Assembly (NCBI GenBank): GCA_003612585.1
Contig: RAZH01000004.1
Location: forward strand, 124,001 to 188,000
Length of the DNA stretch: 64,000 nucleotides
Source of the DNA: a bacterium 1XD42-54
GTDB taxonomy: Bacteria; Bacillota; Clostridia; Lachnospirales; Lachnospiraceae
Direction: 5' to 3'
The notes under the pieces were generated by a model that did not search any database, was not told the DNA's origin, and saw only the letters and a list, made by a program, of their open reading frames with translations. The position numbers and the translations under genes are program-made. Positions 25,191 through 34,770 of this stretch are shown here, one piece after another. Position 1 is the stretch's first letter. Every line of letters starts with the position of its first letter.

Positions 25191-26339
25191 TCACGGTTGA
25201 TTAACCAGGCTGGCTCTATTCGCTCTCGCGAGCTTCTGCGGTGCTTCTGACGCAATATCTGACACAAAAGCAGTCAAAATCTGAATCCACTCGTCCAGTA
25301 CCGTTTCTCCTACCTCTTCTTCCTGTTTTGTTGTGCTGATGTTCCCGGAAGCTGTCCCCGTAAGTTCCTTTTTGACCTGGAATGTCACGACAGGAATCGG
25401 GGCTGCCACAATTGCATGTTGATCTTTTTCCAGAACCTCTGTCAGTTCAGCCGGCTTCCCGGATACTGTTTCTGCCGCCTCAAGCAGCCGATCTGACAAC
25501 AAGGACTGCACACCGTTCTCTGCTGCTACCTGATAGCCCGCTTCCGTTCTTTCTGTCAGATCTAAATGAACGCCTGCAATCATCCGTTCCTTCTGCAATT
25601 CTGTCAAAGTCTCTGCGAACGACGCAAATGCCTGCTGTGCACCGTCTTCCCCGATCAGTATCACGAACCAGACTTCCACATTGGAGGAAAGCCCGGAGAT
25701 TTCCCTCGCCGTTTCCAGTAAAACAGCTACATCCGCAACGCTGGCATCTTTTTCTGCATTCAAATCCAGATAGGAAGACAACATAAGAATATCAGCATGT
25801 ACATCCCCGCTTTCGCCAGACCGCACAGCCAGAAAACTTTTATGGTATGTTTCTTCCTCATCTGTCTGTACTTCGTTTGCAGCATCTGCCTTCTGTATCC
25901 CTTCACAGGTCACACTGCAACCTGCCAGCTCAAACTGTTCCTGTAGCCAACCGGTAAGTTCCTCCACCCTCTCTTCTTTTTTTCTTTCCATTTCCGTTGT
26001 CTGTACTTTTTCATCCGCAAGCATCCGATTCAGGTTCTCTATAGTCTCCACAGCGCGTATACCTGGCGTGGTTACCACAATGTCAGATGGCTGAGGTACT
26101 TCCTGAATATCCTCAATCTCCACCTCTCCGGAATTTGACAAAATCACAATCGGTTCCTCTGCCGCACTGATATCCACCTCTATCTCCTGCACATTTGTTT
26201 CCGGCTGTACCTGAACAAGCCCCTGTTCTGTCTCCTGCTCAATCGCGAGAATCTCCACTGCCTGCGCTGTGGATGTTATGCCAAACACTGAAACTGCCAC
26301 AGCCAGACTGATTTTTTTCAAATGAAACATATGAAACAT
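25191..26339 (-). CDS. Secreted protein resembling a degenerate M28 peptidase
   Basis: A 382-residue exported protein: signal peptide in residues 1-27 (cut near TAQAVE), an acidic low-complexity region to about residue 110, then a globular domain. That domain follows the order of M28 aminopeptidases: ADILMLSSYLD for the 'H-x-D' strand, KDASVADVAVLLETAREI for the 'DNASG...LLE.AR' helix and VEVWFVILIGEDGAQ for the 'FV.FGAEE.G' strand. The metal ligands appear lost (SSYLD in place of HxD, GEDG in place of EE), so it is likely non-catalytic. The start is one of two close ATGs. Confidence 0.6.
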   Translation of the reverse strand: MFHMFHLKKISLAVAVSVFGITSTAQAVEILAIEQETEQGLVQVQPETNVQEIEVDISAAEEPIVILSNSGEVEIEDIQEVPQPSDIVVTTPGIRAVETIENLNRMLADEKVQTTEMERKKEERVEELTGWLQEQFELAGCSVTCEGIQKADAANEVQTDEEETYHKSFLAVRSGESGDVHADILMLSSYLDLNAEKDASVADVAVLLETAREISGLSSNVEVWFVILIGEDGAQQAFASFAETLTELQKERMIAGVHLDLTERTEAGYQVAAENGVQSLLSDRLLEAAETVSGKPAELTEVLEKDQHAIVAAPIPVVTFQVKKELTGTASGNISTTKQEEEVGETVLDEWIQILTAFVSDIASEAPQKLARANRASLVNQP

Positions 26340-26401
26340 AAACCTTCCTGCCTTTCTTCTTCCGGCCTTCTGAAATAATGCCGGGATTTCAATTCATTGA
26401 C

Positions 26402-26430
26402 AGTATAGACGTAACCAGCGCAATTATCAA
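26402..26430 (-). promoter_or_regulatory. Promoter of the M28-like secreted protein gene
   Basis: Minus strand: -35 TTGATA (26425-26430), 17-bp spacer, -10 TATACT (26402-26407), about 60 bp before the gene start. Confidence 0.7.
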
Positions 26431-26499
26431 GCACAAAAATGCGGTTTTCTTTGCCTCCTTTTCAGTAAATTTGTGCATGGCAAACAATAAAAACAACAC

Positions 26500-26551
26500 A
26501 GAAAAAGCGCCGCCCCGCAGCCATATGCTGGCTGCGAAGCGGCGGCTTCCT
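26500..26551 (-). terminator. Terminator after the GH3 gene at 26595
   Basis: A very GC-rich hairpin (AAGCGCCGCcCCGCAGCC with GGCTGCGaaGCGGCGGCTT) 45 bp after the GH3 stop, followed on the minus strand by CTTTTTCTG. It closes the carbohydrate operon. Confidence 0.88.
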
Positions 26552-26594
26552 GTTATCTTTCTAGGAAAGAAATTTCATATTGTTTTCTTACTTT

Positions 26595-29500
26595 TTACTG
26601 CACATCTGTTTTCGCACACTCTACGAAGCTCTGAAGCTGATCTGCTCTTGCCTGTGTATAAGATACAGCCTCGATATCAGCCAGATCTGCAAACTGGTTG
26701 GAAGAAATTACAATGTTCAGAATATTCAGAACACTCTTCTGCAGGTCGCCAAGCGTCAGTGTGTTCTCGTCCGGATCGCCAAAGATATCCGTTGTTGTTG
26801 CTTCCTGATGTCCCTGACTTATATTATCCAGTGCAGACAGTTTTTCCAGCTTGTAGGTAATTGTCACAACACCGTCTTCTTCTTTGTAAGAAGCTGTTCC
26901 GTCATCCACCATGCCGTTCAGGTGAGTCTCGCCCAGATCCTTGCCGTCAAGCATTTCACGGATGGTCCATTCCTGGATTTCCTGTGTTGTCGTTACGCCC
27001 TGCGGAGCTGCCAGATAGTAAGCGCCTGCCTCGTCCATGTAGATACGTACCGGGCGTGTCTCGCCATCGAATGCTTCTGCTGTGGTAGTTACTGTGTACT
27101 CTCTGCCCTCTGCTGCCGGACGGTAATCGCCCCAATGTGTCACTGTTGTATACGTTACAGAAGTACCGCTTGCACGTGTTGTCTTTGAAACGAACGGATA
27201 TCCGCCGTCTGTTGCAACGCCATTTTCATCCAGCTCAATCGCCGGTGCAGCGTCTGTAATGTAACCTGTGATGTTAGAAACGGTCTTACCTGCACAGATC
27301 AGGTCGTTTCCTGCATGCATTGCACGTGCATCAGAATATCCGCCTGAGCCGCCCCAGTCTGTCATAACCAGACCGTCAAAGCCCCATTCTTTGCGAAGGA
27401 TATTCTCGATCAGCTCATAATCGTTTGCTGCCGGAACGTTGTTGTTTTCATTGTAGGAAGTCATGATTGCCATCGGCTTGCTCATCTTAACCGCAATCTC
27501 AAATCCCTTCAGGTAAATTTCACGAAGCGCACGCTCTGAAACAACGCTGTTGCTTGCGTTACGGCTCGTCTCCTGATTGTTTGCCGCATAGTGCTTGTAG
27601 GTAACGCCAAGTCCAGGATTTTCCTGTACGCCTGCGCCCTCGGAGCCTGCCATCATACCGGAAAGCAGCGGATCTTCAGAATAGTACTCGAAGTTACGTC
27701 CGCAAAGCGGATTTCTGTGAATGTTCATACCAGGAGCCAGCCACAGGGTTACGCCTGCTGCCTTCATATCAGCGCCAATCGCCTCACCCATCTGACGTGC
27801 AACGCTTGTATCCCAGCTCTGTGCAATCATCGTTCCTACCGGATATGCCGTACAGAACTGATAGTAGGTCGTTCCGTCTTCTTCATAGCTCTGTGTTACA
27901 CGAAGGCCTGCCGGGCCGTCTGCATTTGTGGTATTCGGGATCATACGGCTTTCAATATAGAGACCGCACGTCTCGCCTGCCTCACCACGTACCCACAGAT
28001 TGTCAATTGCCTGTGCAGCTTCCGCATTCAGATACTTGGTGCTCGGTGAAGTTCCTCCTGCGGACTGACCGTCTGCATTCGGCGATTTGTTTCCGCCTTC
28101 TACCATATTTGCCAACTCTTCAATGTTCATACCGGAAACAAACTGCTCCATGGTCAGTACGCCGTTATATACATCGAGAAGTGTATAGTATTCAGCTGTT
28201 CCGTCTTCCTCGCTTCCGCTCTTTACACGGAAATCTGCCAGCTCTGCCGGTTTCTCTGATACAGCGTTTCCTTCTGCATCATAGTAAACCTTATTTACAT
28301 TATAAGCAATGTTTGTCTCATAATTGTAGCCGTTTACTGCCACATCGTCTGTTGTAGCAGAAACGTATTCATTTACGTCTTCATACGTAGCGCCATCTGC
28401 CAGAACCGGATAGATACTTTCCGTATTCTCAATATCAGCGCCTGCAAGAGAAATTGCAACTGCGTTTGCGGTTGACTTTCCGTCACTGTACATGCTTCCC
28501 GATGCGCCTGCCTCTTTGAATGCATCCCGCAGCGTGTTCAGATTTTCCACGTTCTCTTCCACACTCAATTCAATTTTCTCATTGTACGGCGGTGTTCCAC
28601 GTCCGCTGCCATTGCTGTTATCGGAACCACCTACATTGCCGCCGTCACGGTCTACTGTCATCTGGTTTGTAAGCTGTTCTGTAATAACCGTCTCATCCAG
28701 TGTAATCACTGCTGCCGGCTCTGTATTACGTGAGCTGTTGCCGACACGGATGACATAATCGCCTGCTTCCATCACGTAAGCAGCCTGTGCTTCGTCATAG
28801 GAAGACATCTCTGTCGTTTTGAAACTGATCGTCAATGTCTGGGACTGTCCCGGCGCCAAATTATCCGTTTTTCCGAAACCTGCAAGTTCCTGGTACGGTT
28901 TGTCAAGATTTCCTGTCGGTGCTGAGAAATAAACTTCGACAACTTCTTTTCCGGAATATGTATCACCGGTATTTGTTACCGTAGCCGTTACGGTTACTTT
29001 GTCTCCATCCGCTGTCACACTGTCAGTCACAACATCAAAGGTTGTGTAGGAAAGTCCGTATCCAAACTCATAATTAACCTTTTCCGGAGCAAACGTATCG
29101 AAATAACGATAGCCTACATAGATATCCTCCAGATAGTACTCTACGAAGGATGACCACGGATCTTCTTCATTGATCGCTGCAAAATGTTCGGTAGACGGAT
29201 AGTCCGTAATATCAGAAGCCCAGGTATCTACAAGCTTACCGGATGGGGTGACTGTTCCGTTTAATACCTGTACCAGCGCATCACCGCTGAGCATACCCGG
29301 ATTGGACATCAGAACCAGCGCATCTGCACCCGACTCCTCAAACCAGCTCGAATCAATGCTGATTACGTTCAGAACAACAATACATTTGTCAAACACAGAA
29401 CTGAGCAGCTGGATATTGCCAAGCTCGGTATCGCTCAGGTAATAGTCGCCCTTCGTCGGTGTGCGGTCAGCGCCTTCGCCTGCATTTCTGCGCACCACGT

Positions 29501-30026
29501 AAATGGCTGTGTCTGTCTTCTGCGCCATATCAACAACCTGGCTGTAGGTCAGCATCCAGTCCTCCGGAAGTGCGCCACGTCCCATACCGGATACTGCATA
29601 GCTGTTGATCTCATCGTACTCCCGGAGATAATCTTCGGTCAGTACATTGTAGCCTGCATTCTTGAAACCATCGAGTACGGAAGAAGCGATTGCCACACCA
29701 TCCACATGACTTCCATCCGGATATACGATACGGTTATTAACCGCACCGGAACCGGTACCGCCCTTGATCGTCTGAACTGCGCCTGCGCCGTAAAGCGCTA
29801 CATCTCCGCTTCCTGCCATCGGCAGTACATTGTTGTTGTTTTCAAGAAGGACCATACCTTCTGTCGCCATCTGAAGCGAAATCTCTGCACTGTCGATCTC
29901 ATGCTGTGTGACCTCCGGTGAAGTTGCTGCACCCGGTCCTGCGGCGAATGCGCTTCCGGCTGTTCCAAGTACCATAGAACCGGTCAGCACGGCAACCATT
30001 ACCTTTTTGCCTGTGTTTCTTTTCAT
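26595..30026 (-). CDS. Exported GH3 enzyme with permuted domain order (1)
   Basis: A 1143-residue GH3 protein in swapped order: signal peptide (1-28, cut near SAFAAG), alpha/beta sandwich domain first (MATEGMVLLENNNNVLP), a fibronectin-III-like domain (about 340-430, SGKEVVEVYFSAP...ELAGFGKT), an insert, and then the catalytic TIM barrel. In the barrel GRNFEYYSEDP, KHYAANNQE and the nucleophile Asp890 in VMTDWGG are seen. This layout is known from beta-glucosidases of rumen and gut clostridia. The start at 30026 is chosen from AGGAG and the signal peptide; an in-frame upstream start has neither. It is a close paralogue of the next gene. Confidence 0.9.
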   Translation of the reverse strand: MKRNTGKKVMVAVLTGSMVLGTAGSAFAAGPGAATSPEVTQHEIDSAEISLQMATEGMVLLENNNNVLPMAGSGDVALYGAGAVQTIKGGTGSGAVNNRIVYPDGSHVDGVAIASSVLDGFKNAGYNVLTEDYLREYDEINSYAVSGMGRGALPEDWMLTYSQVVDMAQKTDTAIYVVRRNAGEGADRTPTKGDYYLSDTELGNIQLLSSVFDKCIVVLNVISIDSSWFEESGADALVLMSNPGMLSGDALVQVLNGTVTPSGKLVDTWASDITDYPSTEHFAAINEEDPWSSFVEYYLEDIYVGYRYFDTFAPEKVNYEFGYGLSYTTFDVVTDSVTADGDKVTVTATVTNTGDTYSGKEVVEVYFSAPTGNLDKPYQELAGFGKTDNLAPGQSQTLTISFKTTEMSSYDEAQAAYVMEAGDYVIRVGNSSRNTEPAAVITLDETVITEQLTNQMTVDRDGGNVGGSDNSNGSGRGTPPYNEKIELSVEENVENLNTLRDAFKEAGASGSMYSDGKSTANAVAISLAGADIENTESIYPVLADGATYEDVNEYVSATTDDVAVNGYNYETNIAYNVNKVYYDAEGNAVSEKPAELADFRVKSGSEEDGTAEYYTLLDVYNGVLTMEQFVSGMNIEELANMVEGGNKSPNADGQSAGGTSPSTKYLNAEAAQAIDNLWVRGEAGETCGLYIESRMIPNTTNADGPAGLRVTQSYEEDGTTYYQFCTAYPVGTMIAQSWDTSVARQMGEAIGADMKAAGVTLWLAPGMNIHRNPLCGRNFEYYSEDPLLSGMMAGSEGAGVQENPGLGVTYKHYAANNQETSRNASNSVVSERALREIYLKGFEIAVKMSKPMAIMTSYNENNNVPAANDYELIENILRKEWGFDGLVMTDWGGSGGYSDARAMHAGNDLICAGKTVSNITGYITDAAPAIELDENGVATDGGYPFVSKTTRASGTSVTYTTVTHWGDYRPAAEGREYTVTTTAEAFDGETRPVRIYMDEAGAYYLAAPQGVTTTQEIQEWTIREMLDGKDLGETHLNGMVDDGTASYKEEDGVVTITYKLEKLSALDNISQGHQEATTTDIFGDPDENTLTLGDLQKSVLNILNIVISSNQFADLADIEAVSYTQARADQLQSFVECAKTDVQ

Positions 30027-30040
30027 ACATGCTCTCCTTT

Positions 30041-30067
30041 CTGTCAAAAAACTCCAAACGTTTTTTA
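30041..30067 (-). other. AT-rich hairpin upstream of GH3 (1)
   Basis: CTGTcAAAAAAC / GTTTTTTACAG with a short loop in the 153-bp spacer between the two GH3 genes, ending directly before the ribosome binding site of the downstream GH3 gene. It could modulate translation. A clear promoter was not found here; TATACT is present but lacks a well-spaced -35. Confidence 0.4.
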
Positions 30068-30179
30068 CAGAAATAAGTATAACAGGCAGTTTCAGACCCT
30101 TGTTTTCAATTTTTTGCTGATATGTGCAGTTTATTGCAAATTCAGAAGCAAATTTTTGCACTGCTGCACTTTTTTGTTG

Positions 30180-33100
30180 CTAAAAATATCTCAGATAAAC
30201 CGTAAGACGTTCGTCTCCCTCCTCACAGTAAGGCTTTGTCTCCACATCATCAAACAGTCCAGCAAACTGTGCCGACTCCAAAATCAGATTTAAAATACGA
30301 ATCACGCTTCTTTGCAGATCTCCGAGCGTAATGTTGTTCTTTTTATAATACCCCCGGTAAATCACCGTTGTCGTCTCGCCGTTGTCATCCAGCAGCACAC
30401 AGTCGCCAAGCTCATCGAGCATCTTTTTAACCGGAACAGTAACCAGAGCGCCGCTTTCATCCGGCACCTCGCACACTGCGCGCTGAAATACCTCCGTCGG
30501 TACGGAACGGGTAATGGAATCCTCACCTTTTGCATTCAGAACAAATTCTCCCCATTTTTCTGTGGCAGTGTATACGCCCTTCCTCTCCTTCAACACGATT
30601 TTCGGATAAATGCCATCCTCCCCAAAAACAGGTTCCTCATCGGCAAACGCCCGGACTGTAATATCTTCCACATATTTTCCAGCCATGATCAGATCGTTGC
30701 CCGCATGCATCGAAATGGATGGCGTGGACGCTCCTCCGCCCCAGTCTGTCATCACCAGTCCCTCAAAGCCCCATTCTCCGCGCAGTACATCCGTCAGCAG
30801 ATCATAATCATCTCCGGCCGGCACACCGTTGTTGCGGTTGTAAGACGACATAATCGTCATCGGCTTCGCACCCTTTACCGCCATCTCAAACCCTTTTAAG
30901 TAGATTTCCCGGAACGTCCGTTCTGAAATCAGATTGTTTTCCGCTCTCCGGTTTGCCTCCTGGTTGTTTGCCGCAAAATGCTTGATGCAGGCGCCGATGC
31001 CCGGATTGGACTGGATACCGAGGGTCTGCGCAATGCCCATTGTGCCCGTCAGATAAGGGTCTTCTGAATAGTACTCAAAATTCCGGCCACACAGCGCGTT
31101 TCTATGGATATTCATGCCGGGAGCCAGTAAAATTGTCACGCCATATTCCATAAGCTCTTCCCCAAAAGCGGCCCCGACTTCCTTTATCAGTTTTGTGTCC
31201 CACGTCTGTGCCAGCATGGTTCCGATCGGCCACGCAGTGCAGAACTGATGGTACTCCTGACCATTTTCATCCTCATATTCCTGTTTCAGCCGAAGTCCTG
31301 CCGGGCCGTCTGCCAGAATGATGTTCGGAATCTTTTTATCTTCTATATAAAGCCCTGCCGTCTCTCCTGCCGCTCCCTGTACAGAAAGCGCCTGCGCCGC
31401 TGCAAGCGCACTGTCACTTGCATGTTTCATATTTTCAGAGGCAGCGCCTTTTGACTGCCCGGAAGCCCCGGCCAGCTTATTCCCGCCAATGACGAGATCT
31501 GCCATCTGCGATACCGTAAGTCCGGAAACAAATGCTTCAACAGAAACCTTCCCGTCATACACATCGCGAAGCGTCGCACTGCTGAAATCACCGTCCAGAT
31601 ACACCACGTCCTCCTTATACGCGCCGTGATAAATACTCTCCGGCTCATAGGGCAGATTTTCTGCGAGATATTCTGTCTGCGTGGTATCAGAAACGTAAGC
31701 GATCGAACGCTCATCCTCGTACGGTGAAATATTGATTGCTGTCTCAAAGGAAGAAGCGTCAAGTTGTATGACCTGCGCCTTCGCAATCTCTTCCTCCTCT
31801 TTGTCATACGTATACGGCTGAATCCCTTTTTTCGAAATCTCCTCTACCTCTCCCGGAGGCACAAGCTGATGGCTCACCTGCTGCGTCACAACCGTCTTGT
31901 CCAGTTCCAGAACTGCCGCCACTTTTGTATTTCTGGAGCTGTTTCCAACCCGTACCAGATAAGTTCCGGCCTCCAGTACCCATGCGGCCAGCTCCTCAGA
32001 ATACGAAGAAAGCTCCGGCGTCAGGCTGACCACTGTCATTGTCTGACTTTCTCCCGGGGCAAGCACGTCCGTTTTTGCATAGGCCGCCAGCTCCTGATAC
32101 GGCTTTTCCAGCATGCCGTCCGGCGCAGAAACGTAGATCTCCACCACTTCCCGTCCCGAATACTGCTCTCCGGTGTTTGTCACTGTGACAGTCACGGCAA
32201 GCTCCTGCGCATCTGCCTGTACCTCATCCACCTGGATATCAAAATCCGTATAAGATAGCCCGTATCCGAATTCATACGCCGGGTTCACGTGAAACGTATC
32301 AAAATACCGATACCCAACGTAAATGCCCTCTTTGTATACCTCGGTGCGCGTATCCCCGTCGTTCGCCCCGAAATGTTCCGCGGACGGATAATCCAGATAC
32401 TCTTTGGGCCACGTGTCCGTCAATTTGCCCGATGGAGTGACCGTTCCGTCCAGCACCTGCGCAAGCGCGGTTCCGCCCTCCATGCCTGCCTGTGACATCA
32501 ACAGCAACGCGTCGAGCCCGTCTATCTCGTCAAAGAATCCCGTATCCATGACGCCGCCCACATTTAATATCACAACCACCCGCTCAAAAGCATCTGCGAC
32601 CCGCTCCAGATTCTTTTGCTCCGTTTCACTCAGATAATAATCGCCTTCCGTTACCGTACGGTCAGAGCTTTCACCCGAGATTCTCGAAATCACATAAATC
32701 GCGGTATCAACCCCTCCCTCAGAAGCCGCTGCAATATCAGCCCGCGTTACTTCCGCTTCCGTAAAACCGATATTTGCCTCCAGGTCATTCGTATATTCTG
32801 CCTCCGATTTTTCACATGCCTCCTCATAAGCATTCAGCCAGTCGCCGGTCGTCACCTCATAGCCTGCCGCTTTCAATCCCTCCCAGACAGAAACCGTATA
32901 ACGCTGGTTCACATCGCCCGAACCGGTCCCTCCTTTTACGGTCCTGGCTGCGCCTCCCCCAAACAGCGCCACTTTGCCGCCGGATGCAAGCGGAAGCGCC
33001 TGATCATGATTTTCAAGAAGTACCATTCCCTGCGTTGCGGCTTCCATGGAAAGCCGAGCATTTCGCATTTCACGCTCCGACATATCCCTTTTTGCAGACG

Positions 33101-33194
33101 CCGTAGCTGACTCTGTTGCCGCAAAGCAAAGACCGGCGGCAACCAGAACGGCTAGTTTTCTTTTCACGCATTTTCTGCATCTGTCCATGTCCAT
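30180..33194 (-). CDS. Exported GH3 enzyme with permuted domain order (2)
   Basis: A 1004-residue paralogue of the neighbouring GH3 enzyme with the same permuted order: signal peptide (about 1-30), sandwich domain (MEAATQGMVLLENHDQALPL), fibronectin-III-like domain (SGREVVEIYVSAPDG), insert, then catalytic barrel with GRNFEYYSEDP, KHFAANNQE and the predicted nucleophile Asp817 in VMTDWGGG. Two ATGs six bases apart follow AAGGAGCGGAGG; the first is used. It starts only 10 bp after the response regulator gene, so it is cotranscribed with the sensor system. Confidence 0.88.
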   Translation of the reverse strand: MDMDRCRKCVKRKLAVLVAAGLCFAATESATASAKRDMSEREMRNARLSMEAATQGMVLLENHDQALPLASGGKVALFGGGAARTVKGGTGSGDVNQRYTVSVWEGLKAAGYEVTTGDWLNAYEEACEKSEAEYTNDLEANIGFTEAEVTRADIAAASEGGVDTAIYVISRISGESSDRTVTEGDYYLSETEQKNLERVADAFERVVVILNVGGVMDTGFFDEIDGLDALLLMSQAGMEGGTALAQVLDGTVTPSGKLTDTWPKEYLDYPSAEHFGANDGDTRTEVYKEGIYVGYRYFDTFHVNPAYEFGYGLSYTDFDIQVDEVQADAQELAVTVTVTNTGEQYSGREVVEIYVSAPDGMLEKPYQELAAYAKTDVLAPGESQTMTVVSLTPELSSYSEELAAWVLEAGTYLVRVGNSSRNTKVAAVLELDKTVVTQQVSHQLVPPGEVEEISKKGIQPYTYDKEEEEIAKAQVIQLDASSFETAINISPYEDERSIAYVSDTTQTEYLAENLPYEPESIYHGAYKEDVVYLDGDFSSATLRDVYDGKVSVEAFVSGLTVSQMADLVIGGNKLAGASGQSKGAASENMKHASDSALAAAQALSVQGAAGETAGLYIEDKKIPNIILADGPAGLRLKQEYEDENGQEYHQFCTAWPIGTMLAQTWDTKLIKEVGAAFGEELMEYGVTILLAPGMNIHRNALCGRNFEYYSEDPYLTGTMGIAQTLGIQSNPGIGACIKHFAANNQEANRRAENNLISERTFREIYLKGFEMAVKGAKPMTIMSSYNRNNGVPAGDDYDLLTDVLRGEWGFEGLVMTDWGGGASTPSISMHAGNDLIMAGKYVEDITVRAFADEEPVFGEDGIYPKIVLKERKGVYTATEKWGEFVLNAKGEDSITRSVPTEVFQRAVCEVPDESGALVTVPVKKMLDELGDCVLLDDNGETTTVIYRGYYKKNNITLGDLQRSVIRILNLILESAQFAGLFDDVETKPYCEEGDERLTVYLRYF

Positions 33195-33204
33195 CCTCCG
33201 CTCC

Positions 33205-34770
33205 TTATTCCAGATATTCCCGCATCTCACCGATTCCCTTGCCCGTATATTTCCGGAATACTTTATAAAAATAAGTGATGTTTCCATATCCGGACTGCAC
33301 TGCTATTTCCTTTACCGTACTCTTTCCTTCCCAGACAAGGGCCAGGGCCCGCCGCATCCGAATTGCCGTGAGAATTTCCACGAAATTTTGGTTCAGCGCC
33401 TGTTTTAAAAGACGGCTCAGATAAAATGAACTGATGCCGACATCCGAAGCAGTCTGTTCCAGCGAGATATCTTCCGTATAATGGTGCTCCATAAAAATAA
33501 TCGCCCGCTCAATATAACCTCTTCCTTTTCCTGCCCGCACCTCCGCCCGGTGTGACAACCGTTTCAGTGTTTCCAGAATCCACTGTTCAAGTTCCAAAGC
33601 GTCCTGGCATTCCATCAGCGTACTCCAGTCAATCTGATACGTTTTCACGTAACGCAGAATATAATCCTGCTCCTCCATAAGGGACTCACAAACCGGAAAC
33701 AGCGCCTCCATAACCGCAATGCATACTTCATCCATATCCTCCACAGAAGGAGCACGGCTTTCCAGACTTTTATGCACTGCGGCTTCGCATTCTTCCAATT
33801 TGCCCTCCCGTACTGCCTGCACACATAATTCCGTTAGCTGGCTCCAGTCCTGTGGCCTTTCGCTCTTTTCTTTTGCAGCATAAAAATAAATCCCGGGTTT
33901 TCCCTGGCTGCGCGCCACCATCCGGCTCTCTGCCAGACCGGCCGCCATCTCCGCCGCATCCATCTGCCAGCTGCTCACACCAAAGACCAGCTTATCAAAT
34001 CCCCGGCGTGCCGCTGCCGAGCGCAGGATTCCCACGACATCAGAAAACCACTTTTTCCGTTCTTTCCCCGTCACATTGCTGCTTAAAAAAATCAGGAAGC
34101 AGAGCTCTCCCTTATAGGATTTCCCGATGCAGCGGCAGAACTGGTTCATCTCTTCCGTTATTTCATGCTGCAGCTCCCGGATGCGCCTTGTATCTGCCAC
34201 GCGGTCAGACAATCCTTTCACTGTCACGAGCACACATCCATTGTAATCCTGCTCAAAGGAACGGAGCAGCATCCGGAATGTCGTTTCATTCGGCTCCCCG
34301 AGCATCAGAGAGGATAAAAATTCATCTGCGAGCACTGCATTCATCTCATGCGTCTGCACCTCGGCCGCTTTCTGATCGGCAAGTATTTTCCGTTCCTGTT
34401 CAAGCCGCAAGATCACCTTCTCCAGTGCTTCCCGAAATACACTTCGGTTAAGTGGTTTTAGAATATAGTCCACAGCTCCAAGCTCCATCGCCCGTTTTGC
34501 ATATTGGAATTCACTGTACGCTGAGCTGATTACAATCTTCATCCGGCGATTTCTTCCACGAATTACTTCCAGCGCATCCAGTCCGTTCATACCCGGCATA
34601 TTGATATCCACGATCGCGATATCCGGCCTGTACTTTTCTACATTTGCGATCAGTTCGATTCCGTTTGATGCACACGGCAGCACCTCCAGCTTCTCAAAAT
34701 CACTTTGAATCATCATTTCCAGTGCGCGGCACTCCACCGCCTCGTCATCTGCAATGATTATCCGATACAT
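33205..34770 (-). CDS. AraC-type response regulator (YesN-like)
   Basis: A 521-residue regulator: receiver domain at the N-terminus (Asp55 in AIVDINMPGMNG as phospho-acceptor, Lys in YILKPLNR), a long middle region, and a C-terminal AraC/XylS double helix-turn-helix (about residues 415-521, EDISLEQTASDVGISSFYLS...VKEIAVQSGYGNITYFYKVF). It overlaps the kinase gene by 26 nt. It probably activates the GH3 genes that follow. Such regulators control carbohydrate uptake or breakdown genes in Firmicutes. Confidence 0.9.
   Translation of the reverse strand: MYRIIIADDEAVECRALEMMIQSDFEKLEVLPCASNGIELIANVEKYRPDIAIVDINMPGMNGLDALEVIRGRNRRMKIVISSAYSEFQYAKRAMELGAVDYILKPLNRSVFREALEKVILRLEQERKILADQKAAEVQTHEMNAVLADEFLSSLMLGEPNETTFRMLLRSFEQDYNGCVLVTVKGLSDRVADTRRIRELQHEITEEMNQFCRCIGKSYKGELCFLIFLSSNVTGKERKKWFSDVVGILRSAAARRGFDKLVFGVSSWQMDAAEMAAGLAESRMVARSQGKPGIYFYAAKEKSERPQDWSQLTELCVQAVREGKLEECEAAVHKSLESRAPSVEDMDEVCIAVMEALFPVCESLMEEQDYILRYVKTYQIDWSTLMECQDALELEQWILETLKRLSHRAEVRAGKGRGYIERAIIFMEHHYTEDISLEQTASDVGISSFYLSRLLKQALNQNFVEILTAIRMRRALALVWEGKSTVKEIAVQSGYGNITYFYKVFRKYTGKGIGEMREYLE

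Noticed and set aside
30027-30161. In-frame N-terminal extension of the GH3 gene to 30161
   Set aside because: The extension precedes the ribosome binding site and signal peptide, and overlaps the AT-rich hairpin. A start at 30026 explains all signals.
33195-33287. In-frame N-terminal extension of the second GH3 gene to 33287
   Set aside because: It would overlap the response regulator gene by about 80 bp and lacks a ribosome binding site. The ATG at 33194 follows AAGGAGCGGAGG and starts a signal peptide.
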